This document shows positions 45,510 to 54,658 of a DNA stretch of 64,000 bases, in pieces. Below the pieces are notes generated by a model. It had not been told where the DNA came from. It searched no databases and saw nothing but the letters and a program-made list of their open reading frames with translations. Position 1 is the stretch's first letter. Every line of letters begins with the position of its first letter. The stretch lies in contig NZ_QUET01000007.1 of the NCBI RefSeq assembly GCF_003478445.1, positions 1 through 64,000 of the forward strand. The letters run 5' to 3'. The DNA is from Roseburia sp. AM59-24XD. Its GTDB lineage: Bacteria > Bacillota > Clostridia > Lachnospirales > Lachnospiraceae. The position numbers and the translations under genes were made by a program.

Positions 45510-45887
45510 ATGCAGCAGATGGATCGGCAAATGAATCGTCAGCAGAAAATAATGGCGGCAAAGGCATCTTTTCAAAGGACAGGTGACGATGCCGGCTTTT
45601 TCTATAAGAGGGATTTGAAAGAAGCGGAGCAACTGTTAAATGAAACGAAAAACACAGGACCTTCTTTTCATTTCGGACTGATGCGCTTCCTGGCGTCCGT
45701 CATGCTTCTTATCATACTTCTGGCTGCATTTTCCGGCGGATTTTCCTATCGGGGTTTTCGGCAGGAATATGTTGAAAAATGCATGTCAGATGAAACGACC
45801 TGGAACAAGCTGGAGGAGCAGGTGCAGAAGCTGTATCAGAATGCGTTGGAGCAGGGGAAGAAGCTTTCGAAGGACTCTGCGCAGTAG
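45510..45887 (+). CDS. Unknown small single-pass membrane protein
   Basis: 125 residues, not recognised. A polar, Gln/Met-rich N-terminus (MQQMDRQMNRQQKIMAAKAS) is followed by a membrane segment (LMRFLASVMLLIILLAAFSG) and a charged C-terminal helix. Start 45510 has GGAGGAG at ideal distance; the frame extends further up without such a site. It lies between gpsA and the radical SAM gene in the same direction. Confidence 0.65.
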   Translation: MQQMDRQMNRQQKIMAAKASFQRTGDDAGFFYKRDLKEAEQLLNETKNTGPSFHFGLMRFLASVMLLIILLAAFSGGFSYRGFRQEYVEKCMSDETTWNKLEEQVQKLYQNALEQGKKLSKDSAQ

Positions 45888-45950
45888 GTCGGTGAGACAG
45901 AAGAGATTTCAGGATGCACAGCAGCATAAGACAGAAAGGATTTTGAATAC

Positions 45951-47834
45951 ATGGGTGCAAGAAAATTAGCATTATCGGATGAGATATTATTATCTGTGGA
46001 AAAACCGGCGAGATATATTGGAAATGAGATCAACATGGTCAAAAAGGATCCGGCACAGGTGGATGTGCGTTTCTGCATGTGTTTTCCGGATGTATATGAG
46101 ATCGGTATGTCCCATCTTGGCATACAGATCCTTTACGATATGTTCAATCAGTGGGATGACGTATATTGCGAGAGAGTGTATTCTCCGTGGGTGGATCTGG
46201 ATCAGATCATGCGTAAGCAGCATATTCCGTTGTTTGCACTGGAAACGCAGGAGCCGATCAGGAATTTTGATTTTCTCGGGATCACACTGCAGTATGAGAT
46301 GTGTTATACCAATATTCTGCAGGTTCTTGATCTTTCCGGGATCCCACTTAAGGCAAAGGAAAGGACGATGGAGGATCCGTTCGTGATCGGTGGAGGTCCG
46401 TGCAGCTACAATCCGGAGCCGATCGCTGATTTCTTTGACATGTTTTACATCGGCGAGGGGGAGACGCAGTACCGTCGCATGATGGATGAATACAAGGAAT
46501 GGAAAAAGTCAGGACAGGACAGAGTGGCATTTTTGAAGCGTGCTGCACAGATCCCGGGGATCTATGTGCCGATGTTTTATGAGGCGTCCTACAACGAAGA
46601 CGGAACTTTGGCAGACTTTCAGCCGATCGTGCAGGAGGCACCGAAGACGGTCATGAAAGAGGTCGAGATGGATATGGAGCATACCTATTATCCGGAGAAG
46701 CCTTTAGTGCCTTATATCAAGGTGACGCAGGATCGTGTTGTACTGGAAATACAGAGAGGCTGTATCCGCGGCTGCCGTTTCTGTCAGGCGGGTGTATTGT
46801 ATCGCCCGATCCGTCCGCGTAAGCTGGAATTTCTGAAGGACAGAGCAATTAAAATGCTAGAATCTACCGGTCATGAGGAAATCACGCTCAGTTCCTTAAG
46901 CTCCAGTGATTACAAGGAGCTGCCGGAGCTTGTGTACTGGCTGATCGATGAGTGCAGCAAAAACGGGATCAATATTGCACTGCCGTCCCTTCGTATCGAT
47001 GCATTTTCGTTGGATGTTATGTCGAAGGTACAGGATGTGCGAAAGAGCAGCTTAACCTTTGCGCCGGAGGCGGGCTCCCAGAGGATGCGAAATGTCATCA
47101 ACAAGGGTCTGACCGAGGAAAATATCTTAAACGGTGCGATGGATGCCTTTCGTGGAGGCTGGACAAGAGTAAAGCTTTATTTCATGCTGGGGCTGCCGGG
47201 TGAGACCTACGATGATATTGAGGAGATCGCGGTGCTTTCGGACAAGATCGCGAGAGAATATTATACGATCCCGAAGGAGGAGCGCAAGGGAAAGGTCAAT
47301 ATCGTGACAAGTACGTCCATTTTTGTGCCAAAGCCGTTTACGCCGTTCCAGTGGGCACGAATGAATTCCAGGGAGGAGGCACTGGATAAGCGTAATTTTC
47401 TGCTTGGTAAGGTCAAGAGCCAGTTAAATGCCAAGAGTATTAAATATAACTGCCATGATGCCGATGTATCCGAGCTTGAGGGCGTATTTGCAAGAGGTGA
47501 CCGCCGGTTAAATGACGTGATCCTCCAGGCGTATGAGGATGGCTGCTTCTATGATGCCTGGACTGAATATTTCAAATACGATGTGTGGCAGAAGGCGTTT
47601 GAGGATCATGGGCTGACCATGGACTTTTATAATGACAGAGAGCGCAGTGAGGACGAGCTGTTTCCATGGGATTTCATTGACTGTGGTGTGACAAAGCAGT
47701 TTTTGCTGCGGGAGTATCACCGTGCAAAGGAAGCTGTTGTGACACCGAATTGCCGTCAGAAATGTGCCGGCTGTGGTGCGGCAAGATTTGGCGGCGGTGT
47801 CTGTACCGAGAAGAGAGAAGGGGGATGTGTGTAG
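45951..47834 (+). CDS. TIGR03960-type B12-binding-like radical SAM protein
   Basis: 627 residues. The N-terminal half has a cobalamin-binding-like fold (MCFPDVYEIGMSHLGIQILY). The radical SAM domain carries the 4Fe-4S motif CIRGCRFCQAG near residue 268, and the C-terminus has an extra Cys cluster (CRQKCAGCGAARFGGGVC). The substrate is not established. The gene is almost always followed by the TIGR03936 gene and an RNase E/G gene, as here, which suggests RNA or ribosome modification; that is inference. AAAGGA is upstream. Confidence 0.9.
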   Translation: MGARKLALSDEILLSVEKPARYIGNEINMVKKDPAQVDVRFCMCFPDVYEIGMSHLGIQILYDMFNQWDDVYCERVYSPWVDLDQIMRKQHIPLFALETQEPIRNFDFLGITLQYEMCYTNILQVLDLSGIPLKAKERTMEDPFVIGGGPCSYNPEPIADFFDMFYIGEGETQYRRMMDEYKEWKKSGQDRVAFLKRAAQIPGIYVPMFYEASYNEDGTLADFQPIVQEAPKTVMKEVEMDMEHTYYPEKPLVPYIKVTQDRVVLEIQRGCIRGCRFCQAGVLYRPIRPRKLEFLKDRAIKMLESTGHEEITLSSLSSSDYKELPELVYWLIDECSKNGINIALPSLRIDAFSLDVMSKVQDVRKSSLTFAPEAGSQRMRNVINKGLTEENILNGAMDAFRGGWTRVKLYFMLGLPGETYDDIEEIAVLSDKIAREYYTIPKEERKGKVNIVTSTSIFVPKPFTPFQWARMNSREEALDKRNFLLGKVKSQLNAKSIKYNCHDADVSELEGVFARGDRRLNDVILQAYEDGCFYDAWTEYFKYDVWQKAFEDHGLTMDFYNDRERSEDELFPWDFIDCGVTKQFLLREYHRAKEAVVTPNCRQKCAGCGAARFGGGVCTEKREGGCV

Positions 47835-47835
47835 G

Positions 47836-48639
47836 ATGAAAGCGAGAATCAAGTTTTCCAAATGTGGTTCCATGCGGTTTATCGGTCATCTGGATGTCAT
47901 GCGATATTTCCAGAAGGCATTTCGAAGAGCACATATTCCGGTCAGCTACAGCAAGGGCTATTCACCGCATCAGATCCTGTCCTTTACCTCGCCGCTCGGA
48001 ATCGGGCTGACCAGCGATGCCGAATATATGGATATGGAGCTGGAGGAGTGTCCGGAGCCGGAGAAGATGGTGGACTGGATCAACAGTCAGATGAACGATG
48101 AGATCCGTGTGAAGGATTTCGTCCTGCTGCCGGATGAGGCAAAGCCGTCCATGGCAATGCTTGCCGGATGTGATTATCTGGTTGCTTTAAAACCGGGCAA
48201 GATGTCCGATTTTCGGGACAGACCGGATATGGAACAGGTGCTTGCAGATTTTGTAGCACAGCCGGAGATTCTGGTAACAAAGAAAACAAAGCGCTCCGAA
48301 AAGCAGGTAGATATCAAACCGAATATTTATTATTTGAGCAGCAAGCTTGAAGCATTCGAGGAGCAGACCGGACAGGCATATGGTGCGCTATGTCTTGATA
48401 CAGAGGAATATCAGCCGGTGCTTTACTGCCAGCTTACGGCGGGCAGTGTGTTAAATATCAAGCCGGAGCTTGTGATGCAGGCGTTGTGCCGGTTTGTGGG
48501 AACGGAGTATGATCCGCTTGACTATCAGATCCACCGACTGGAAATGTACGGGGATGAGAACGGCAAAAAGGGAGAGATCCATCTGTTACACGATGAAATT
48601 CCGTGTCAGCTTGTGCCATTGTCAAGCTATCATAAATAA
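47836..48639 (+). CDS. TIGR03936 / DUF2344 radical SAM-associated protein
   Basis: 267 residues, the fixed partner of the preceding gene; the two are fused in some bacteria. The N-terminus MKARIKFSKCGSMRFIGHLD with HIPVSYSKGYSPHQIL is diagnostic, and LGIGLTSDAEYMDMEL follows. The start codon comes one base after the stop of the radical SAM gene, with GGGGGA upstream. Function is unknown, presumably in substrate binding for the radical SAM enzyme. Confidence 0.9.
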   Translation: MKARIKFSKCGSMRFIGHLDVMRYFQKAFRRAHIPVSYSKGYSPHQILSFTSPLGIGLTSDAEYMDMELEECPEPEKMVDWINSQMNDEIRVKDFVLLPDEAKPSMAMLAGCDYLVALKPGKMSDFRDRPDMEQVLADFVAQPEILVTKKTKRSEKQVDIKPNIYYLSSKLEAFEEQTGQAYGALCLDTEEYQPVLYCQLTAGSVLNIKPELVMQALCRFVGTEYDPLDYQIHRLEMYGDENGKKGEIHLLHDEIPCQLVPLSSYHK

Positions 48640-48723
48640 AAGTTCCGGATCTTCGGAATGTATTATATATAGATTTTAAAGGAAATAAGCATTTACAATG
48701 ATGAGGAAAGGGGTGTGCCTGCC

Positions 48724-49965
48724 ATGGAGCTTTTGCTGACGAAATCGGACCATAAAATATTATCCATGCTGTCGGATGGCAAACGGATCCTGCAGGTGCA
48801 TGCGGAACCGGAACAGACGAAAGAGGATAAGATCTTTGTCGGTGATATTTATGTCGGAAAGGTCCGCAATGTCGTTAAAAATATCAATGCGGCGTTTGTC
48901 GAGTTTGCCAAGGGGCAGATGGGATATCTTTCTCTGGCAGACAAGGTTGTACCGCTTCACACGGCGGGCGGAAGAGGGGACGATCGCGTTCTGATCGGGG
49001 ATGAGATCATTGTACAGGTGAAAAGAGAGGCTCTGAAAACCAAGCCGCCGGCACTTAGCGGAGCGATCGACATTACCGGCAGATATGTGGTGCTTACCAT
49101 TGGCAAGAAGGGCTGCAACATATCCAAGAAGATCCGGGATAAGGCAGTGCGAAGCCGCCTTCTGGAGATTCTCGGAGAATATGAGGATCCGGGATATCTT
49201 CTGATCGCGCGCACGAACAGTGCCGGGGTGGCGGAGGAGACGCTGCGGAAGGAGATTGAAGCACTTTTAAAGCGTTATGAGAAGATCTCACAGCAGGGAA
49301 TCTACAGACAGCCGTTTCAATGTCTGGAGCAGGCACCGCCGACGTATCTGGCAGACATCCGTGACGGCTACGCCGAGCAGATCGAGCGGATCGTGACGGA
49401 TGATGAGCAGCTATATACACAGGCGGAGACGTATCTGAGGGAGTATTCTCCGCAGGAACAGGACAAGCTTGTGCACTGGGATCTAAAGGACGGTAAGCTT
49501 GACGCGGTCTATAATGTGACAAGAACCATAGAGCACGCCCTGATGCCGAAGGTATGGCTGAAAAGCGGGGCGTATCTGGTGATCCAGCCGACTGAGGCTC
49601 TGATCTCGATTGATGTCAACACCGGAAAGGCAGTCTCTAAGAAGAAGGATGTCCAGAAGACCTTTGCAAAGATCAATCTGGAGGCAGCCGGGGAGATTGC
49701 CGTGCAGATGCGGCTTCGCAATCTGTCCGGTATTATTCTGGTGGATTTTATCGATCTGGAGGATAAGGAGGATCAGAAGAAACTGATGGAGTGTCTCCGA
49801 CAGGAGGTACGAAAGGATCCGGTCCAGACAACGGTCGTTGATATGACGAAATTAGGGCTTGTGGAAATTACAAGAAAAAAAGGACGAAAAAGTCTGTACG
49901 AACAGATCAAAGAGATAGAAACAAAGCAGTCAGAAAGGCAGGGTGAGCGAATTGACGCAGGATGA
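48724..49965 (+). CDS. rng: Ribonuclease G/E family endoribonuclease
   Basis: 413 residues, RNase G-like in size, without the long RNase E scaffold. It has an N-terminal S1 domain (IYVGKVRNVVKNINAAFVEF, KGQMGYLSL), a 5' sensor/RNase H region and a DNase I-like catalytic domain with metal-binding Asp residues in ISIDVNTGKA and LVDFIDLED. It matures or degrades RNA. ATG 48724 has GGAAAGGGG upstream. The end overlaps the start of the next gene by 23 bases, giving translational coupling. Confidence 0.93.
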   Translation: MELLLTKSDHKILSMLSDGKRILQVHAEPEQTKEDKIFVGDIYVGKVRNVVKNINAAFVEFAKGQMGYLSLADKVVPLHTAGGRGDDRVLIGDEIIVQVKREALKTKPPALSGAIDITGRYVVLTIGKKGCNISKKIRDKAVRSRLLEILGEYEDPGYLLIARTNSAGVAEETLRKEIEALLKRYEKISQQGIYRQPFQCLEQAPPTYLADIRDGYAEQIERIVTDDEQLYTQAETYLREYSPQEQDKLVHWDLKDGKLDAVYNVTRTIEHALMPKVWLKSGAYLVIQPTEALISIDVNTGKAVSKKKDVQKTFAKINLEAAGEIAVQMRLRNLSGIILVDFIDLEDKEDQKKLMECLRQEVRKDPVQTTVVDMTKLGLVEITRKKGRKSLYEQIKEIETKQSERQGERIDAG

Positions 49966-51079
49966 GATCATAATCAGAAAAGGAATTGTCCATATTCTCG
50001 ATGCAGAGCTGGGCTATCCGGTATTTTCCGAGGAGCTTTTGGAATTATCACCGGATACCAATGATTTTTTTCGGGGATTGATCTATAAGATCATGTCCGG
50101 AGATGAGATGAAGAAATGCTTTTTCGATGAATCCGGGGAGCAGACGGATGAGATGCCGTGGGAAGAAGGCAGTACGGCATCGGCAGACCAGACACAGGAG
50201 GGTGGACTGGAGAGTGACGGACAGGAAGAGAACACGATGAGTCTGCCACAGACGGACGTGTATTCTCTGGTTAAGGCATTTTCGGAGGAGAGCATGGTCG
50301 AGGACAGCAAGAAGCTTGCGCAGGCACTGTATGATATCATGAATGCCAATGTCACGATCCCGTCCGCAGACTTTGCGGTTGTAACATTTCAAGTGCATTC
50401 CATGATGTATCTCGGTCTTTTAAAGATGAACTATAAAGAAAGCTATGTACATATGACGCGGAATAATGAGGAGGGACGGAATATTAACCAGATCATCCGT
50501 TACCGTTCCATGCTTCCGTCGGCGACCACAAAGCTTTCCGAGGCAGTGATCATCGATCTGACGGATTACAGCGTACAGATCATCGAAAAGAAATACGACA
50601 TTAACGGAAGCAAGGTCAATTATCTGTCCGAACTTTATCTGCACTGTCATGCGGCAATGTCTTCCAAGACAAAGCTTGATATCGTGGTCAATGCGGTAAA
50701 GCAGGTCAATAACAAGCATTATTCGGAGGAGCCGGTCAAGCAGCTTGAGGCAAAGCGTATCATCAAGGAAGAGATGGAGGAGACCGGAAGCGTCAGTGTT
50801 GAGAAGGTCAGCGATAAGCTTTACGGAGATGTGCCGCAGATCAAGGAAGAGTTTGACAAGAAAATGGAGAAGTACCATATGGAGACGGCAGAGGTGACGC
50901 CGCAGAGCGAACGGACCACCAAGAAGTTCGAGAAGCAGTACCTGAAAACGGACACCGGTATTGAGATCAATATCCCGATGGAGCAGTATCAGGATGCCGA
51001 TCAGGTTGAATTTATCACGAATCCGGACGGAACGATCTCTGTTCTGATCAAGAATATCAATAAGATCACGACGCGGTAG
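49943..51079 (+). CDS. Nucleoid-associated protein (NdpA/YejK family)
   Basis: 378 residues. The pattern of a 37-kDa nucleoid-associated protein is visible: IIRKGIVHILDAELGYPVFS at the start, VVTFQVHSMMYLGLLKMNYK in the middle and SELYLHCHAAMSSKTKLDIV. A low-complexity acidic insert lies at about residues 65-90. The likely start is GTG 49943, inside the end of rng. DNA binding is assumed from the family; the link to rng is only by overlap. Confidence 0.8.
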   Translation: MSELTQDEIIIRKGIVHILDAELGYPVFSEELLELSPDTNDFFRGLIYKIMSGDEMKKCFFDESGEQTDEMPWEEGSTASADQTQEGGLESDGQEENTMSLPQTDVYSLVKAFSEESMVEDSKKLAQALYDIMNANVTIPSADFAVVTFQVHSMMYLGLLKMNYKESYVHMTRNNEEGRNINQIIRYRSMLPSATTKLSEAVIIDLTDYSVQIIEKKYDINGSKVNYLSELYLHCHAAMSSKTKLDIVVNAVKQVNNKHYSEEPVKQLEAKRIIKEEMEETGSVSVEKVSDKLYGDVPQIKEEFDKKMEKYHMETAEVTPQSERTTKKFEKQYLKTDTGIEINIPMEQYQDADQVEFITNPDGTISVLIKNINKITTR

Positions 51080-51176
51080 CAGAGATGGTACGAGGAATCG
51101 CGATATTATTTGGCAGGTGACGGCATATACAGGCTGCTTCCATGCGTGCAGAAATGACAGTGAAAAGGGGAAAATA

Positions 51177-51455
51177 ATGTTTCGATTATGGGCAAAGATA
51201 TTTAAGGATAACCGGATGCTTCAGGATCTGACGATCTGTGATGACAGCAAGGACAAGAACCGGACGAAGAAGGTGTTTGATTCACTGGATGAGGTCTGCT
51301 ATGCCTTTGATCTGAGTCGTCCGATCTGGTTAAATACCAACATCGATGAGTTTAAGAGGAATGACAAAACAAGATTCCGCAGGGATAATTTTATTGATGA
51401 TATCGATTTTGATTTTCTGGAGATCCATGTGATCGAGGAGGATGACGATTTCTAA
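51177..51455 (+). CDS. Unknown small acidic protein
   Basis: 92 residues, not recognised. It starts MFRLWAKIFKDNRMLQDLTI and ends in a strongly acidic run (FIDDIDFDFLEIHVIEEDDD). The sequence NRTKKVFDSLDEVCYAFDLS looks like a compact domain. Likely cytosolic. GAAAAGGGG lies before ATG 51177; upstream frame is not supported. It ends in a terminator before rnpB. Confidence 0.65.
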   Translation: MFRLWAKIFKDNRMLQDLTICDDSKDKNRTKKVFDSLDEVCYAFDLSRPIWLNTNIDEFKRNDKTRFRRDNFIDDIDFDFLEIHVIEEDDDF

Positions 51456-51481
51456 AACAGCGGGGAGAGAAATTCTTTCTC

Positions 51482-51530
51482 AATAAGCGTCCGGCTCCGG
51501 TCCGATACAGGGCAGGGCGCTTATTTTGAC
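51482..51530 (+). terminator. Terminator between the small acidic gene and rnpB
   Basis: AATAAGCG pairs with CGCTTATT around an inner GC-rich loop, followed by T-rich sequence. Confidence 0.65.
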
Positions 51531-51559
51531 TTTACTTTTTATTTTGGTCATGGTAAAAT
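51531..51559 (+). promoter_or_regulatory. Promoter of rnpB
   Basis: TTTACT at 51531-51536 and TAAAAT at 51554-51559 are 17 bases apart, with TG one base before the -10. The predicted start about 51566 agrees with the P1 stem. Confidence 0.55.
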
Positions 51560-51565
51560 GAGCGT

Positions 51566-51912
51566 TGACGAGCAGCACAGACAATCGCAGCTGCAAGCGC
51601 CGAAAGGCCGCAGGTGAGGAAAGTCCGGGCTTCACAGGGCAGGATGCCGGATAACGTCCGGTGGAGGCAACTCCCAGGCCAGTGCAACAGAAAATAACCG
51701 CCAGCCTTAGCTGGTAAGGGTGAAAAGGCGAGGTAAGAGCTCACCGCGTTTCCGGTAACGGAGACGGCTGTGTAAACCCCATCCGAAGCAAGACCGAACA
51801 GGGACGATACGGTTGCCCGCCGTGTTCCGGGTAGGTTGCTTGAGTCTGCCGGTAACGGCAGACCTAGATAGATGATTGTCTGATACAGAACCCGGCTTAT
51901 AGTGCTGCTCCC
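51566..51912 (+). ncRNA. rnpB: RNase P RNA (bacterial class A)
   Basis: Catalytic RNA that cuts tRNA 5' leaders. P1 is closed by GAGCAGCAC (51570-51578) and GTGCTGCTC (51902-51910). Conserved core segments are present: GAGGAAAGTCCGGGC near 51616, CAACAGAAA near 51686, and CAGAACCCGGCTTA near the 3' end, which forms P4 with the 5' core. The overall layout is of the A type. It fills the gene-free stretch before mutS. Confidence 0.95.
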
Positions 51913-51939
51913 TTATTTATAGAAAACGGAGAGAGAACT

Positions 51940-54648
51940 ATGGCACTGACACCAATGATGCAAAAGTATCTTGAGACGAAGGAGGAATACAAGGATTGTA
52001 TTCTTTTTTATCGTTTAGGGGACTTTTATGAGATGTTTTTTGACGATGCAAAGATCGTTTCCAGGGAGCTTGATATTGCGCTGACCGGCAAAAGCTGTGG
52101 TCTGGAGGAGCGTGCGCCGATGTGCGGCGTTCCGTTTCATGCGGTGGATACATATCTGGATCAGCTTATCAGCAAGGGCTATAAGGTGGCAATTTGTGAG
52201 CAGGTGGAGGATCCGAAGCTTGCAAAGGGACTTGTAAAGCGCGAGGTTGTCCGTGTGGCGACACCGGGCACGAACCTGAATATGCAGGCACTGGATGAGA
52301 GCCGTAATAACTATCTTCTTTGTGTGGTATATACGACAAATGCTTACGGTGTCTCCTATGTCGATGTGACGACGGGAGACTATTATGTGACTGAGTTTGA
52401 TTCGGAGAATAAGCTTTTGGATGAGATTGGTAAGACGATGCCGTCGGAGATCATCTGCAACGATTCCTTTCTGGTGTCGGGGATCGATCTGGACGATCTG
52501 CGGGATCGTTTAAAAATCGTGATCTCAGCGATCGATGCATGGCATTTTGACGAGGACCGTTGTGTGGACAGTCTGTGCCGCCACTTTCATGTAAGCTCCT
52601 TAGATGGTCTGGGGCTTGCGGATTATTCGATCGGTGTGACTGCTGCCGGAGCCGTGATGCAGTATCTTGAGGAGACACAGAAGATCTCTCTTGACCATAT
52701 TACAACAATAAAGCCATATGTGCCGAACAGCTATATGCTGCTTGACCGGGCGACCAGACGTAATCTGGAGCTTTGTGAGACGATGCGGGAGAAGGCGAAG
52801 AGAGGCTCTCTTTTCTGGGTGCTTGACCGGACCAAAACGGCGATGGGAGCCAGAAAGCTGCGTAATTCCATTGAGCAGCCGCTTGTCGATAAGGATAAGA
52901 TCAATGAACGTCTCGATGCGATCGAGGCATTAAATAATAACGAAATCTCCAGGGAGGAGCTGCGGGAATATCTTTCACCGATCTATGATCTGGAGCGCCT
53001 GATCAGTAAGATCAGCTACCGCAGTGCCAATCCAAAGGATCTGCTGGCGTTTAAGCAGTCTCTGTCCATGTTGCCGGCGATCAAGTACCTTCTGGAAAGC
53101 TTTGAGGGAGATACCCTGTTATCCGCCTACGGAAAAGATCTGGATGATCTGTCGGATATCTGCGGACTGATCACGGATTCAATCGACGAAGAAGCACCTT
53201 TGACTGTGCGGGAAGGCAAGATGATCAAGAGCGGCTATAATGAGGAGATTGACCGGCTGCGTCTGGCAAGCACGGATGGCAAGAAATGGATGGCAGATCT
53301 TCTGGAGGAGGAGAAGGAACGCTCCGGAATTAAGAATCTGCGTATCAAATATAACAAAGTATTCGGCTATTATCTTGAGGTGACCAAGTCCTTTATCGAC
53401 CAGGTGCCGGAGGACTGGATGCGCAAGCAGACATTGGTAAATGCGGAACGCTATACGACGCCGAAGCTTAAGGAGTTAGAGGAGACGATCACCGGAGCGG
53501 AGGATAAGCTTTATACGCTCGAGTACAACGTATTCTGTGAGGTGCGTGATGTGATCTATGCACAGATCGGCAGGATCCAGACGGCAGCCAAGATCATTGC
53601 CGGCGTGGACATGTTAGCATCGCTTGCAGTCGTGGCAAGGCAGAATAATTATGTGCGACCGCAGATCCGTAAGAAGGGTGCGATCGACATAAAGAACGGA
53701 CGCCATCCGGTTGTGGAAAAGATGATCAAAAACGATATGTTTGTCGCAAACGATACATATCTGGACAATGACAAGCACCGGATCAGCATTATCACCGGAC
53801 CGAACATGGCAGGAAAGTCCACTTATATGCGCCAGGCGGCACTGATCGTTCTGATGGCACAGATCGGTTCCTTTGTGCCTGCCGAGAAGGCGGTCATCGG
53901 AATTGTTGACCGGATCTTTACGAGAGTCGGTGCGTCGGATGATCTGGCGAGCGGACAAAGTACATTTATGGTGGAGATGACTGAAGTTGCCAATATCCTT
54001 CGGAATGCCACGAAGGACAGCCTGATCATTTTGGATGAGATCGGACGCGGCACCAGTACGTTTGACGGACTTGGCATTGCATGGGCGGTGATCGAGCATA
54101 TTGCAGATAAGAAGCTGCTTGGTGCCAAGACTCTATTTGCAACGCATTATCATGAGCTGACGGAGCTTGAGGGTAAGCTTGACAGCGTGGATAACTACTG
54201 TGTTGCCGTTAAGGAGCAGGGGGAGGATATTATTTTCCTGCGAAAGATCATCAAAGGCGGCGCGGACAAAAGCTACGGTATTCAGGTGGCGAAGCTTGCC
54301 GGTGTCCCGGAAAATGTTCTCAGACGTGCCCGGGAGATCGTGGACGAACTCAGTAATAATGACATTGCCGAGCGTGCGAAGGACATTGCCGTGGAATACG
54401 AAATTCCGGACTATGAATACGGCATTGAGCAGCAGACCAAAAAGCCGAGAAAGATTCGTAAGAAAACAGAGTCGGAGATTGAATCAGAGAAGATGGGACA
54501 GATCTCTTTGTTTGACGGCTATCAGCCGAATGTAAAGACCGATGATATCATATATGAGCTGCACGATCTGGATCTGTCGACAACGACGCCGATCGATGCA
54601 ATGAATATTTTATACAAGATGCAGACAAAGCTGAGAGAGAGAATGTAA
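51940..54648 (+). CDS. mutS: DNA mismatch repair protein MutS
   Basis: 902 residues. The mismatch-recognition domain has the phenylalanine motif (FYRLGDFYEMFFDDA), then connector, lever and clamp domains. The ATPase has Walker A TGPNMAGKSTYMRQ and Walker B DEIGRGTSTFDG with ATHYHELTELE. Complete and in frame. It is followed 10 bases later by mutL, as in most Firmicutes. Confidence 0.97.
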   Translation: MALTPMMQKYLETKEEYKDCILFYRLGDFYEMFFDDAKIVSRELDIALTGKSCGLEERAPMCGVPFHAVDTYLDQLISKGYKVAICEQVEDPKLAKGLVKREVVRVATPGTNLNMQALDESRNNYLLCVVYTTNAYGVSYVDVTTGDYYVTEFDSENKLLDEIGKTMPSEIICNDSFLVSGIDLDDLRDRLKIVISAIDAWHFDEDRCVDSLCRHFHVSSLDGLGLADYSIGVTAAGAVMQYLEETQKISLDHITTIKPYVPNSYMLLDRATRRNLELCETMREKAKRGSLFWVLDRTKTAMGARKLRNSIEQPLVDKDKINERLDAIEALNNNEISREELREYLSPIYDLERLISKISYRSANPKDLLAFKQSLSMLPAIKYLLESFEGDTLLSAYGKDLDDLSDICGLITDSIDEEAPLTVREGKMIKSGYNEEIDRLRLASTDGKKWMADLLEEEKERSGIKNLRIKYNKVFGYYLEVTKSFIDQVPEDWMRKQTLVNAERYTTPKLKELEETITGAEDKLYTLEYNVFCEVRDVIYAQIGRIQTAAKIIAGVDMLASLAVVARQNNYVRPQIRKKGAIDIKNGRHPVVEKMIKNDMFVANDTYLDNDKHRISIITGPNMAGKSTYMRQAALIVLMAQIGSFVPAEKAVIGIVDRIFTRVGASDDLASGQSTFMVEMTEVANILRNATKDSLIILDEIGRGTSTFDGLGIAWAVIEHIADKKLLGAKTLFATHYHELTELEGKLDSVDNYCVAVKEQGEDIIFLRKIIKGGADKSYGIQVAKLAGVPENVLRRAREIVDELSNNDIAERAKDIAVEYEIPDYEYGIEQQTKKPRKIRKKTESEIESEKMGQISLFDGYQPNVKTDDIIYELHDLDLSTTTPIDAMNILYKMQTKLRERM

Positions 54649-54658
54649 GGAAAGGCTG

